DNA of 64,000 nt from Salegentibacter echinorum (GTDB lineage Bacteria > Bacteroidota > Bacteroidia > Flavobacteriales > Flavobacteriaceae), in contig NZ_FQVT01000001.1 in assembly GCF_900129445.1 (NCBI RefSeq), forward strand, positions 744,001 to 808,000, given 5' to 3'. Below the pieces are notes generated by a model. It was not told the DNA's origin and searched no databases. It saw only the letters and a list, made by a program, of their open reading frames with translations. Position numbers and translations under genes: made by a program. Below, piece after piece: positions 27,702 to 36,075 of this stretch (position 1 is the stretch's first letter; each line of letters opens with the position of its first letter).

Positions 27702-29045
27702 TTAAATCCCAGTATAATTCTGCGGAGTTATTTTTTTCAATTCCTCTTTAACTGCTTCAGAAACAGCTAAAGTTTCAATAAAATTAGCAATGCTTTCTTT
27801 ATTAATTCTTTCGTTGGTGCGCGTTAAACCTTTTAAAGCCTCATACGGATTTTTAAAACCTTCCCTGCGCAGTATGGTTTGGATTGCCTCGGCAACCACA
27901 GCCCAGTTGGCTTCCAGGTCTTCATTTAATTTATCTTTATTCAGCAATAATTTATCCAGTCCTTTTAATGTACTTTTAAAAGCAATGCTGGTATGTCCCA
28001 GGGGTACCCCAATATTTCTAAGCACGGTACTGTCGGTTAAATCCCGTTGTAAACGACTAATGGGTAATTTAGCCGATAAATGTTCAAAAATAGCATTGGC
28101 AATTCCCAGGTTTCCTTCACTGTTTTCAAAATCTATAGGGTTTACTTTATGCGGCATTGCCGAAGAACCAATCTCTCCTTTTTTAATTTTCTGCTTAAAA
28201 TAATCCATCGAAACGTAAGTCCAAATATCCCTGTCCAGATCAATTAAAATAGTATTAATGCGTTTCAAGCCATCAAATAAAGCGGCTAGTTGATCATAGT
28301 GTTCAATTTGGGTGGTGGGAAAAGAGTGGTGCAATCCCAATTGTTCCTGGACAAACCGGGTTCCAAAATCTTTCCAATCTATGTTTGGGTAAGCAATTTT
28401 ATGCGCGTTAAAATTCCCGGTAGCACCACCAAATTTGGCGGCATGAGGTACTTTATTCAGCAAATCCAATTGTGATTCTAACCTGGTAATAAAGACTTCT
28501 ATCTCTTTACCTAATCGGGTAGGGGAAGCCGGTTGGCCGTGTGTTCTTGCCAATAATGGAACATTGGCCCAATCTTGCGAAAGCTGGGTTAATTTAGCGA
28601 TTATTGCTTCTATCTCGGGGATATATTCAGTATTAACCGCGTCTTTTAAACTTAAAGGAACTGCCGTGTTGTTGATATCCTGGGAGGTGAGGCCAAAATG
28701 AATAAATTCTTTATGAGCTTCCAGGCCTAAAGCATCAAATTTTTCTTTTAAAAAATACTCCACCGCTTTTACATCGTGATTGGTGGTCTTTTCTATTTCC
28801 TTAACCGCTTGTGCATCTATCCCGGTAAAATTTTTATAAATGTCTCGTAAAGCTTCAAAATTAGAAGCATCAACCTTTTTTAGTTGGGGCAATGGCAGTT
28901 CACATAGGGCAATAAAATACTCTACTTCAACCTTAACCCGGTATTTTATAAGTGCTTCTTCACTAAAGTATTTTGAAAGCTGTTTTGTTTTGGAATGATA
29001 TCTTCCATCAATAGGGGAAATGGCAGTTAAGGGTGTCATGGACAT
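27702..29045 (-). CDS. purB: Adenylosuccinate lyase
   Basis: Acts twice in purine synthesis: releases fumarate from SAICAR and from adenylosuccinate. The 447-residue chain has the superfamily signature GEIGSSAMPHKVNPIDFENSEGN near residue 290, HFGLTSQDINNTAVPL near 117 (catalytic Thr-Ser region), and ARTHGQPASPTRLG near 165 with the catalytic His. The N-terminus TPLTAISPIDGRYHSKTKQL is the E. coli-type form, so it belongs to the longer gamma-proteobacterial-like PurB class. The start could be Met1 or Met3. It is single and not linked to other pur genes. Confidence 0.96.
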   Translation of the reverse strand: MSMTPLTAISPIDGRYHSKTKQLSKYFSEEALIKYRVKVEVEYFIALCELPLPQLKKVDASNFEALRDIYKNFTGIDAQAVKEIEKTTNHDVKAVEYFLKEKFDALGLEAHKEFIHFGLTSQDINNTAVPLSLKDAVNTEYIPEIEAIIAKLTQLSQDWANVPLLARTHGQPASPTRLGKEIEVFITRLESQLDLLNKVPHAAKFGGATGNFNAHKIAYPNIDWKDFGTRFVQEQLGLHHSFPTTQIEHYDQLAALFDGLKRINTILIDLDRDIWTYVSMDYFKQKIKKGEIGSSAMPHKVNPIDFENSEGNLGIANAIFEHLSAKLPISRLQRDLTDSTVLRNIGVPLGHTSIAFKSTLKGLDKLLLNKDKLNEDLEANWAVVAEAIQTILRREGFKNPYEALKGLTRTNERINKESIANFIETLAVSEAVKEELKKITPQNYTGI

Positions 29046-29121
29046 GGTTTTGAAAATTAAAAGTCGTAAAGATACTGCTTCAAACTAATCTTTAAAACTC
29101 AAAACCTAATTCTTTTACAAG

Positions 29122-29820
29122 CTATTTTAGGTTAGTTTTTTTATTCTCTAACAATTCTTTTACCAGTTTTGGTACTCCTTTAACCGCCTTTTCAGCAATG
29201 ATATGTAGATTGTCTTTTTCTGAAATATTTGGTTTGGGATCAATAAAATAAACCGGAATTCCACGAGGAGCAAAATCTAAAAGTCCGGCGGCGGGATAAA
29301 CCTGCATGGAAGTTCCTACTATTAGCAAAAAATCTGCATTAGAAACGATTTCTAAAGCTTCTTCGAACATGGGAACTGCTTCGCCAAACCAAACCACGTG
29401 TGGCCTTAGTTGATAATTGAATTCACAAAAATCTCCTTTGTTAAGGTCCTCTTTCCAGTCTAATACCAGATTTTCATCGAAAGTGCTTCTCGCTTTTAAC
29501 AATTCCCCGTGTAGATGCGTTACATTCTTACTACCGGCCCTTTCGTGTAAGTCGTCTACATTTTGAGTGACAATTTCTACTTGAAAGCCTTCTTGTAAAT
29601 CGGCCAGGGCTTTATGGGCGGCATTAGGTTGAACTGTGAGCAATTGCCTGCGTCTTTTATTATAGAAATCTAAAACCAGTTCCTGGTTTTTTTCCCAACC
29701 TTCGGGTGAGGCCACTTCCATCACATCGTGTCCTTCCCAGAGGCCATTGGCATCCCTAAAAGTTTTAATTCCACTTTCTGCGCTAATTCCGGCGCCTGTT
29801 AGTACTACAACCTTCTTCAT
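29122..29820 (-). CDS. cobB: NAD-dependent protein deacylase, class III sirtuin
   Basis: Removes acyl groups from lysines using NAD. The 232-residue chain has the Rossmann-fold GAGISAESGIKTFRDANGLW (8-27), TQNVDDLHERAGS (about 98) and the catalytic HLHGEL (about 116). FYNKRR (about 52) carries the Tyr-x-x-Arg pair that marks desuccinylase/demalonylase (SIRT5-like) specificity. The four zinc-ligand cysteines that normally follow HLHGEL are missing: only one Cys (GDFCEF) occurs in that module. A zinc-less small domain is known in some CobB-type sirtuins, so the enzyme may still be active. It lies downstream of no obvious partner. Confidence 0.9.
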   Translation of the reverse strand: MKKVVVLTGAGISAESGIKTFRDANGLWEGHDVMEVASPEGWEKNQELVLDFYNKRRRQLLTVQPNAAHKALADLQEGFQVEIVTQNVDDLHERAGSKNVTHLHGELLKARSTFDENLVLDWKEDLNKGDFCEFNYQLRPHVVWFGEAVPMFEEALEIVSNADFLLIVGTSMQVYPAAGLLDFAPRGIPVYFIDPKPNISEKDNLHIIAEKAVKGVPKLVKELLENKKTNLK

Positions 29821-30001
29821 TTAACTATTTGATTTTTTTAAAATATAATATATTGTTAAACTTATTTTTCCTCAATCTGATTCTCAGCAACCTACAAAAA
29901 AAAGAAGTTAAAATATAGAAAAACCCCATAATAATACGCAACCTTTTACTGTTATTGCCATCTCTAGAGAGAATTAATTAATAATCTAAAATTTTATTTA
30001 A

Positions 30002-30853
30002 ATGAAAAAAATTGTATTAGGATTAGCAGTTGTAGCCGGATTGGCAAGTTGTAGTGACGACGACGATGTAACAACTCCACCACCATTTGAAGGTGAATCT
30101 AAAGAGTACACTCTTAATGAATTGGGAGATTCTGGCGTAACAGGTACCGTTACTTTTAATGAAAATGAAGACGGAACCACAACCGTAGATTTTGATCTTG
30201 ATGGGACTGAAGAAGGAAGTGTACATCCAGCACATATTCATATGGGTAATGCTGCCGAAGGTGGTGACATTGTAGTTACTTTTAATCCAATTACTGATGG
30301 GGTTAGCACTACAGATGTAACTGCATTAGATGGTGAAGATGGTGAAACTATCACTTACGAAGAGCTAGTGACCTATGATGGTTATATTAATGTACATTTA
30401 AGCTCAGATGAACTTGAAACAGTTGTTGCGCAAACCGATATTGGTGCGAACGAATTGACCGGGGAATCGGTAGCTTATGATCTTGCTTCGATAGGAGAAT
30501 CAGGAGTAAGCGGAACTGCAACTTTCCAGGAACGTGAAAACGGGGAAACGTTAGTAACTCTTGCTTTAGAAGGAACGGAAGATGGAGATGAACACCCAGC
30601 TCATATTCATATGGGAGCTGTAGCAGATGCTCCAGGAGCAATAGCAGTTACCTTATCTTCTGTAGATGGTGCAACCGGTGTAAGTATGACCAATGTTGCC
30701 AAATTAGATGATACCGAAGAGGAAGAAGGTGCGGCGATTAACTATGAAGAATTAACTGACTTTGATGGTTATATTAATGTACATGAAAGTGCAGATAATC
30801 TTGAAACTCTTGAAGCACAAGGAAATATTGGTATAAACGCTTCTGAAGAATAA
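30002..30853 (+). CDS. Lipoprotein with two CHRD-like domains
   Basis: A 283-residue lipoprotein. The signal MKKIVLGLAVVAGLASC has lipidation Cys17, followed by DDDD, a sorting context for outer-membrane or surface lipoproteins in Bacteroidota. Two similar halves follow (about 32-143 and 150-280), each with a GVTGT/GVSGT strand, HPAHIHMG, an acidic linker and YEELTxFDGYINVH, so it is an internal tandem duplication of a CHRD (chordin-like) domain. The two invariant histidines in HPAHIH could bind a metal. The protein is extremely acidic (Glu/Asp over 20%), as expected for a surface protein in salt water. Function unknown. Confidence 0.85.
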   Translation: MKKIVLGLAVVAGLASCSDDDDVTTPPPFEGESKEYTLNELGDSGVTGTVTFNENEDGTTTVDFDLDGTEEGSVHPAHIHMGNAAEGGDIVVTFNPITDGVSTTDVTALDGEDGETITYEELVTYDGYINVHLSSDELETVVAQTDIGANELTGESVAYDLASIGESGVSGTATFQERENGETLVTLALEGTEDGDEHPAHIHMGAVADAPGAIAVTLSSVDGATGVSMTNVAKLDDTEEEEGAAINYEELTDFDGYINVHESADNLETLEAQGNIGINASEE

Positions 30854-30876
30854 TATTTTTTAAATATTTTCTAATT

Positions 30877-30907
30877 AAAAGCCCAGCATTTTGTTGGGCT
30901 TTTTTAT
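30877..30907 (+). terminator. Terminator after the CHRD lipoprotein
   Basis: Stem AAAAGCCCAGCA / TGTTGGGCTTTT (one G-T pair) with a 5-nt loop and a T run. Confidence 0.9.
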
Positions 30908-30916
30908 TTTTAGCCC

Positions 30917-31567
30917 ATGCAGGAAAAGGAAATTATTGCCCATTTAGAAAGCTTTTTAACTCCACATAGAAGGTCACTATTTAAAGAGGTGCTTGCCCAG
31001 CGCACTAACCACTTAACCATAGCCACGCAAGACGTCTATCAATTGCACAACACCAGTGCGGTTATGCGTAGTTGTGAGGTTTTTGGAATTCAAAACCTGC
31101 ACGTAATTGAGGAGCGAAAACCCAAAAATATTCAAAGGGAAATCGCTATGGGGTCGCAAAAATGGACCACTATAAACTCCTATAAATCTTCTGAAGATTG
31201 TTTAGCTTCTCTAAGAAATAAAGGCTACCAGATTGTGGCAACCACACCCGGGACGGCAAGTACAGCGCTCTCAGATTTTGCTATAGAAAAACCTTCAGCT
31301 ATATTCTTTGGAACCGAAAAAGAAGGTTTAAGTGATAATATTATTAGTGAAGCAGATGTACAGTTAAAAATCCCGATGTTTGGTTTTACTGAAAGTCTAA
31401 ATATATCGGTGGCTGCTGCCATAATCATTCAATCGCTTACTTCCAGGCTTCGCAACAGTAAAATCGATTGGAAATTAGATGAAAAAGAAGCGAAATCCAT
31501 TTATTTTAACTGGTTACAAAAATCTGTTAAAAATTCTGAAAGTATAATCGCACAATACAAGCAATAA
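30917..31567 (+). CDS. trmH: tRNA (guanosine-2'-O-)-methyltransferase, SpoU family
   Basis: A 216-residue SPOUT-fold enzyme that methylates ribose of G18 in the tRNA D-loop. Motif 1 is DVYQLHNTSAVMRSCEVFGI (about 40-59), including the catalytic Arg. Motif 2 is FFGTEKEGLSDNII (about 133) and motif 3 is SLNISVAAAIII (about 160), which forms the trefoil knot that binds SAM. The N-terminus LTPHRRSLFKEVLAQRTNHL matches E. coli TrmH better than RlmB. It starts 10 nt past the preceding terminator; a downstream SRPBCC gene follows after 31 nt. Confidence 0.9.
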   Translation: MQEKEIIAHLESFLTPHRRSLFKEVLAQRTNHLTIATQDVYQLHNTSAVMRSCEVFGIQNLHVIEERKPKNIQREIAMGSQKWTTINSYKSSEDCLASLRNKGYQIVATTPGTASTALSDFAIEKPSAIFFGTEKEGLSDNIISEADVQLKIPMFGFTESLNISVAAAIIIQSLTSRLRNSKIDWKLDEKEAKSIYFNWLQKSVKNSESIIAQYKQ

Positions 31568-31598
31568 TTTTCTTAAATTAGGCTGCTAATTTACTCCC

Positions 31599-32150
31599 AT
31601 GACCCTAATTTTTTACCTGCTTATAGCTTTTATTACATTTATTGCATTTCTCCATGCCTGGGCTAAGAAGAGCTATGACGTGAGTCGAACTATAGTTATA
31701 AATGCACCCAAAGAACTTATTTTTAGTTATGTAAGACAATTAAAAAAACAACCAATATGGATTGAATGGTTTAAAAAAACTGCTCAAGCCGTACTAAAGT
31801 TTAAGGGAGAAGACGGAAAAATGGGCGCTACGTTTTATTGGAAAGGTGATAACAGAACAGTAGGTGAGGGCACACAAAAAATTACAAAAGTTAAGCCGCC
31901 CAACCTTATGGAAACCAGGATATTATTTGTGAGTCCTATTAAATTACGCATACGTACTTATTTTGCGGTTAAAGAATTGGAGCCCGGAAAATCTAAAGTA
32001 GTTTGTGGAGCCAGGGGAAATTTGCCTTTTCCACTATCGGTAATGAGTATTTTCTACAGCCCGGAAAAGTTATGCGCTGCAGACTTTGAAAATGCTCTGA
32101 ATAAATTAAAAAGAAACTTAGAAGTGAAAGTTAGCAAAGTAAAAGTTTAA
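31599..32150 (+). CDS. SRPBCC family protein with N-terminal membrane helix
   Basis: A 183-residue protein. The N-terminal helix (LIFYLLIAFITFIAFLHAWA) anchors a START/Bet v1-like domain beginning YDVSRTIVINAPKELIFSYVRQL, the standard first strand and helix of the SRPBCC fold. Conserved KGDNRTVGEGTQKITKVKPPNLMET forms the sheet. Members bind lipids or hydrophobic ligands in a deep pocket. Similar Bacteroidota proteins are annotated 'polyketide cyclase'. No active-site residues are diagnostic. It probably shares an operon with trmH. Confidence 0.78.
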   Translation: MTLIFYLLIAFITFIAFLHAWAKKSYDVSRTIVINAPKELIFSYVRQLKKQPIWIEWFKKTAQAVLKFKGEDGKMGATFYWKGDNRTVGEGTQKITKVKPPNLMETRILFVSPIKLRIRTYFAVKELEPGKSKVVCGARGNLPFPLSVMSIFYSPEKLCAADFENALNKLKRNLEVKVSKVKV

Positions 32151-32238
32151 CTTTTAAAACTTTGCTTGCGAGCAATCTTAACCTGGAATTGAAGTAATTC
32201 ACTCCTCATTTTATCCCCTGTTATTTCCCAAAATATGA

Positions 32239-33129
32239 TTAATTCTGAATAGGTTTCGCTAATGATTTTATTTTAGACTTTTTAAAAGAACGAATATTTT
32301 GCTTTTTATAATAGAAAAAAATAGTTAGAATAAGAATTAGCTGAAGAAGTAAGGAAAGAATAGAAGCTTCAAAACCAAAATCGCCTCCATTAATGATATT
32401 ATTATCTGCAATTTGAAATTCAATAATAGAATAAAACTCCTGTCCGCTAACGTTGAACCCAAAATAAGTTTGAAAGAGATTCCAACTAAAATGCAGAGCG
32501 ATGGGAAACCATAGGTTTTTGGTAAAGAGATAGGAAATACCTAACAATATCCCAGCAAAAAAAATGCCGGTAAACGCAATCCAGCTAAAGTTGGGATTAA
32601 ATCCATGTGCCAGGGCGAAAAGAGCGGCTGAAATTAAAAGTGCTATATAATCATTAAAGCTATACATTAAATTACGCTGAATATAGCCTCTAAATAATAA
32701 TTCTTCGCCAATACTTACTGCAATAAAAACCAGGCTTGAGAATAGGATACTTTTTGCGTTAAAATTAAAAGCTAAAAACTGAAGCTCGTTTAAAAACAAC
32801 AAAATAAAAAATGCAACAGCCATTATTAAAAAACCTACCAGAATTCCGATTAAGATATCCTTTATGCGGCCTGTAAGACTCAAGCCTAAGTCTAGAAATT
32901 CTCTCTTTTCTACGCTTTTTATAAAAAAATGTAAGACCGATAAAGTACCTAACAAGGTTGCAATACTTATAACTGTTTGATCTGCTAAACTTCTAGGGAT
33001 ATTTGTTCCATTTGGAGTATAACCGATAATGATATAAGCTACAAACTGAAAAACACCTACAATGGTAAGATAGGGTAGAAAGATTAGTAAAACCCTAATC
33101 CATCCCATCTTTTTATCGTCTTTTTCCAT
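32239..33129 (-). CDS. CPBP family intramembrane metalloprotease
   Basis: A 296-residue protein with about eight membrane helices. The glutamyl-protease motifs of the CPBP (Abi/CAAX-like, Rce1) family are all present: EELLFRGYIQR (about 140-150; EExxxR), FALAHGFN (about 170; FxxxH) and HFSWNLFQ (about 215; HxxxN). Family members process prenylated or peptide substrates, give self-immunity to bacteriocins, or serve in peptide export. Two very small membrane-protein genes lie immediately upstream on the same strand (33342-33464 and 33181-33342). They are possible substrates or partners; this is inference. Confidence 0.9.
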   Translation of the reverse strand: MEKDDKKMGWIRVLLIFLPYLTIVGVFQFVAYIIIGYTPNGTNIPRSLADQTVISIATLLGTLSVLHFFIKSVEKREFLDLGLSLTGRIKDILIGILVGFLIMAVAFFILLFLNELQFLAFNFNAKSILFSSLVFIAVSIGEELLFRGYIQRNLMYSFNDYIALLISAALFALAHGFNPNFSWIAFTGIFFAGILLGISYLFTKNLWFPIALHFSWNLFQTYFGFNVSGQEFYSIIEFQIADNNIINGGDFGFEASILSLLLQLILILTIFFYYKKQNIRSFKKSKIKSLAKPIQN

Positions 33130-33180
33130 TACTTCTACCGGGGGTAAATTTGATTATAATTTTAGCTGAGGAAATAATAA

Positions 33181-33342
33181 TTATGTTTTCACTTTCATTT
33201 TACCAACTACAAGCATAATAAATCCAAAACCTATAACAGCTGCCGAATAAAAGCCTGATTGTTTCTTATCAACATAAATATTTATAAAAATTCCGCTTAA
33301 AAATAAAAATAAACCTATTAATCTGATTTTATTTATTTTCAT
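33181..33342 (-). CDS. Small membrane protein, 53 aa, unknown
   Basis: MKINKIRLIGLFLFLSGIFI opens the chain and it ends VVGKMKVKT. Two hydrophobic segments (about 8-23 and 33-47) flank a polar loop VDKKQSGFY, so a helical hairpin with both basic ends in the cytoplasm is likely. The start ATG overlaps the stop of the preceding 40-aa frame (TAATG), which indicates translational coupling. It ends 51 nt before the CPBP protease start on the same strand. I do not recognise a family. Confidence 0.6.
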   Translation of the reverse strand: MKINKIRLIGLFLFLSGIFINIYVDKKQSGFYSAAVIGFGFIMLVVGKMKVKT

Positions 33343-33464
33343 TACAAAAGCCCCAGGTTTAAAGTTTTTACCGCTGCTGTAAGACTGAAATCTATCAATA
33401 TTACAAGAATTACGGCCGATATTATTATACCCGCTAATTTTAGAAAATTTATTTGATCTTTCAT
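33342..33464 (-). CDS. Small membrane peptide, 40 aa, unknown
   Basis: The chain begins MKDQINFLKLAGIIISAVIL and ends AAVKTLNLGLL. One strongly hydrophobic helix (about 11-25) is followed by a shorter amphipathic helix. The stop TAA shares a base with the ATG of the next small gene. No double-glycine leader or cysteine pattern is present, so it is not a typical bacteriocin precursor. An AT-rich leader precedes it. Coding is supported by the coupled overlap and membrane design, not by homology. Confidence 0.5.
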   Translation of the reverse strand: MKDQINFLKLAGIIISAVILVILIDFSLTAAVKTLNLGLL

Positions 33465-33822
33465 TTTAAAAATTTTTAATGTCAGAAAAATTCTCGATTA
33501 CTTCTAAATTTCATTTTAAGAAATAAGAGTAATGCACAAAGGGATTTATACTTTGAATAAGTATAAAACAAGGCTATTTCTATAGCTTAAAAAAACTGTA
33601 TTTTTCTGAAAAGAATTTTTGATATAGTTGTAAAAGTATAGAATTTTTATGTTTTACACCAAATTTTTCGGAATAAATGCTCTTAATTGCGTGAAATTCA
33701 AGTCTTATTCTGGCTAAATTATTGAAGTAAATTCAATGATCCTGGAACGATATCCGAATTCGATTTTCACACATTTGCTTCAGCATATTGAGTGCTTTTA
33801 GGCAAAATTCCCGAAGAAATAA

Positions 33823-34008
33823 AACTCCTTATTTTATAGAAAAATAGCTAACGGTTTTGACTATGTTTCAAATTATCCAGAAATCAACAACCTCACACCC
33901 AAAGGTGCAAGGTATGCTTCCGAAAAAAACTTTTTTATTCTGAAGCAAGCTTGGGGAGAAATTAAACCCATGACTATCGTCCCGCTATTAAAAGTTCCCG
34001 GCTTGTAA
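33823..34008 (+). pseudogene. Relic of a degraded gene, unidentified
   Basis: About 61 codons ending TAA read as protein-like sequence (ANGFDYVSNYPEINNLTPKG, then ARYASEKNFFILKQAWGEIK) with balanced composition unlike the surrounding AT-rich spacer. No start codon exists at its 5' end; a stop lies just upstream at 33820. A second patch in another frame (DPGTISEFDFHTFASAY, about 33739-33790) may be part of the same former gene. The rest of 33465-34041 shows nothing else. Confidence 0.4.
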
Positions 34009-34041
34009 AAGTTTATCCTAAAACGGTTTAATTCCGAGAAA

Positions 34042-34572
34042 TCAGTCGGTGGTAAGTAGGTATTCCACATCAAGCAAGGTAACCGATTGAGCCTGGCTAA
34101 GCTCTAATGACTCCTCTTTGCCGAAACTTAGGATGCAACTGGAATTTGCAGCAAGCTCATAGCAGGGGGAAGAAGCTTCAGAAGAATAACTACCGGAAAC
34201 TTTTATATCATCAACCTGCATCGTTAAAATTGGCGCACCAGAGACTGTATAATCATTATTATTCATTAATTTAATTTCAAATTGTAAGCGGGAAGTGTCA
34301 TTACCGGTATCTGGAGTATAATTGAAAGATAATACTTCATAAGAAAAATTCTCAAGTTTCGCACTTTCAGTAATTTCTCCCTGATTTTCTGGATCGGGAG
34401 TACTGCAAGGAACTTCCTGGGTTACTTCTGGCAGGTAGGTGGAGCCGGTTGGTGTTTGTATTACATGTTCATATTGAACAATAATTGTTTTGGTACAGTC
34501 ATCGTCTGATGAGCAGCTGGAAATTAAAAAAACAAGAAGTAAAAGAAGAATATATAGGGGGCGTGTTTTCAT
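34042..34572 (-). CDS. Lipoprotein, 176 aa, unknown
   Basis: The signal peptide PLYILLLLLVFLISSC carries lipidation Cys20, followed by SSDDDC. The mature part is acidic, Thr/Ser-rich and has a strand-rich look (FSYEVLSFNYTPDTG, LQFEIKLMNNNDYTV), with four further cysteines (ones in DDDCTKT, VPCSTP, SPCYEL and SSCILSF) that could form two disulfides. It resembles a small immunoglobulin-like surface domain. It has its own promoter region to the right and no linked gene with obvious function. Confidence 0.7.
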   Translation of the reverse strand: MKTRPLYILLLLLVFLISSCSSDDDCTKTIIVQYEHVIQTPTGSTYLPEVTQEVPCSTPDPENQGEITESAKLENFSYEVLSFNYTPDTGNDTSRLQFEIKLMNNNDYTVSGAPILTMQVDDIKVSGSYSSEASSPCYELAANSSCILSFGKEESLELSQAQSVTLLDVEYLLTTD

Positions 34573-34695
34573 GGTAGTTATTTAATGCCGTTATTAATTT
34601 AAGCAACTATTTATTTTGTAATTTTTTGATTGTGAATATTCATAAGTCATTCTAAATTTTCTTCAAGCTATAATTGAAAATCAATCTTAGAAAAA

Positions 34696-35928
34696 TTATT
34701 CCTCTACGTGAGCAGGATTAGCTTCTAAATCTACTATTTTTTGATGTCTTATGAGATCCTCAAAACTTTCCCTTTCCCTAATTAAATGTGCTTTCCCGTT
34801 GTGCCATAAGACTTCGGCAGGACGATAGCGGGAATTAAAATTGCTGGCCATAGAAAAGGAATAGGCGCCTGCATTGCTAAAAGCGAGGATGTCGCCTTCG
34901 GTTATTTCGGGAATTCGCCTGTTATTGGCAAAAGTATCGGTTTCACAAATATAACCTACTACCGAGTAAAACCTGAATTTCCCATCTGGATTGGAAATAT
35001 TTTTGATATCGTGATGCGACCCGTAAAACATAGGGCGTATTAAATGATTAAAACCGGTATCTACTCCTGCAAAAACGGTAGAAGTGGTTTGTTTAATAAC
35101 ATTTACTTTAGTTAAAAATTTACCGGCTTCACTAACCAAAAATTTACCCGGCTCAAAAATAAGGGTAAGTTCGCGTCCATATTCTTTACAGAAATTCTTA
35201 AAGCGATGGGTAAGTTTCTCTCCCAGTTCTTCAATATCTGTTTCAATATCATTTTCCCGGTATGGTACTTTAAATCCGCTGCCAAAATCCAAAAACTCAA
35301 GATTATCGAAGTTTTTTGCCGCATCGAAAAGAATTTCAGAAGCACGTAAAAATACTTCAATATCTAGAATATCACTACCGGTGTGCATATGGATTCCATT
35401 AATATTCATACCGGTATTTTCTACAATTCTAATTAATAAAGGCATTTGATGAATGGAAATTCCAAATTTTGAGTCAACGTGGCCTACCGATATTTTTGAA
35501 TTTCCGCCTGCCAAAATATGCGGATTGATTCGAATACAAACCGGAACTTCAGGATGCCGGGCGCCAAATTGTTCTAAAATAGAAAGGTTATCGATATTAA
35601 TTTGAGCTCCCAGGGCGACTACCTCTTCAATTTCCTCTAGAGAAACCCCGTTGGGGGTGTAGATAATATCTTCAGGGGCTACACCGGCTTTTAGAGCCAA
35701 TCTCACCTCCTGTACAGAAACGGTATCCATTCCGCTGCCCAAAGAATTCAGAAATTTTAAAATAGATATGTTAGAAAGTGCTTTTACCGCATAATGAATG
35801 CGTACATCCTTAATTTTTGAAAAAGCAGCTTGAAGCCTTTGATATTGCTCAGCAATTTTTGCGGCATCATACACGTATAACGGACTGCCAAATTCGTTGG
35901 CAACCTGGAGTAAATCTTGATTGGTCAT
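34696..35928 (-). CDS. lysA: Diaminopimelate decarboxylase
   Basis: Last step of lysine synthesis: meso-diaminopimelate to L-lysine and CO2. The 410-residue chain is a fold type III PLP enzyme. The PLP lysine is in IHYAVKALSN (Lys49). GIHMHTGSDI (about 185), the phosphate-binding DFGSGFKVPY (about 225), EPGKFLVSEAG (about 270) and the catalytic-cysteine segment YICETDTFA (about 335) follow. EPGK replaces the usual EPGR at the substrate-contact position, a modest change also seen in relatives from this phylum. It stands alone on the minus strand. Confidence 0.94.
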   Translation of the reverse strand: MTNQDLLQVANEFGSPLYVYDAAKIAEQYQRLQAAFSKIKDVRIHYAVKALSNISILKFLNSLGSGMDTVSVQEVRLALKAGVAPEDIIYTPNGVSLEEIEEVVALGAQINIDNLSILEQFGARHPEVPVCIRINPHILAGGNSKISVGHVDSKFGISIHQMPLLIRIVENTGMNINGIHMHTGSDILDIEVFLRASEILFDAAKNFDNLEFLDFGSGFKVPYRENDIETDIEELGEKLTHRFKNFCKEYGRELTLIFEPGKFLVSEAGKFLTKVNVIKQTTSTVFAGVDTGFNHLIRPMFYGSHHDIKNISNPDGKFRFYSVVGYICETDTFANNRRIPEITEGDILAFSNAGAYSFSMASNFNSRYRPAEVLWHNGKAHLIRERESFEDLIRHQKIVDLEANPAHVEE

Positions 35929-36075
35929 AATTCAGTAAAAATTAAGTGGCTAAAATACAGGAGAAAATAACAATCCTACAAGCCGTGGCTTCAAAAATAA
36001 CGAATTCCCTTAAATTGTTAATATTTTATAAAGCGGGAATTTATCTTTATCCCAAATTAAGTCTTTTAAAAAGTT

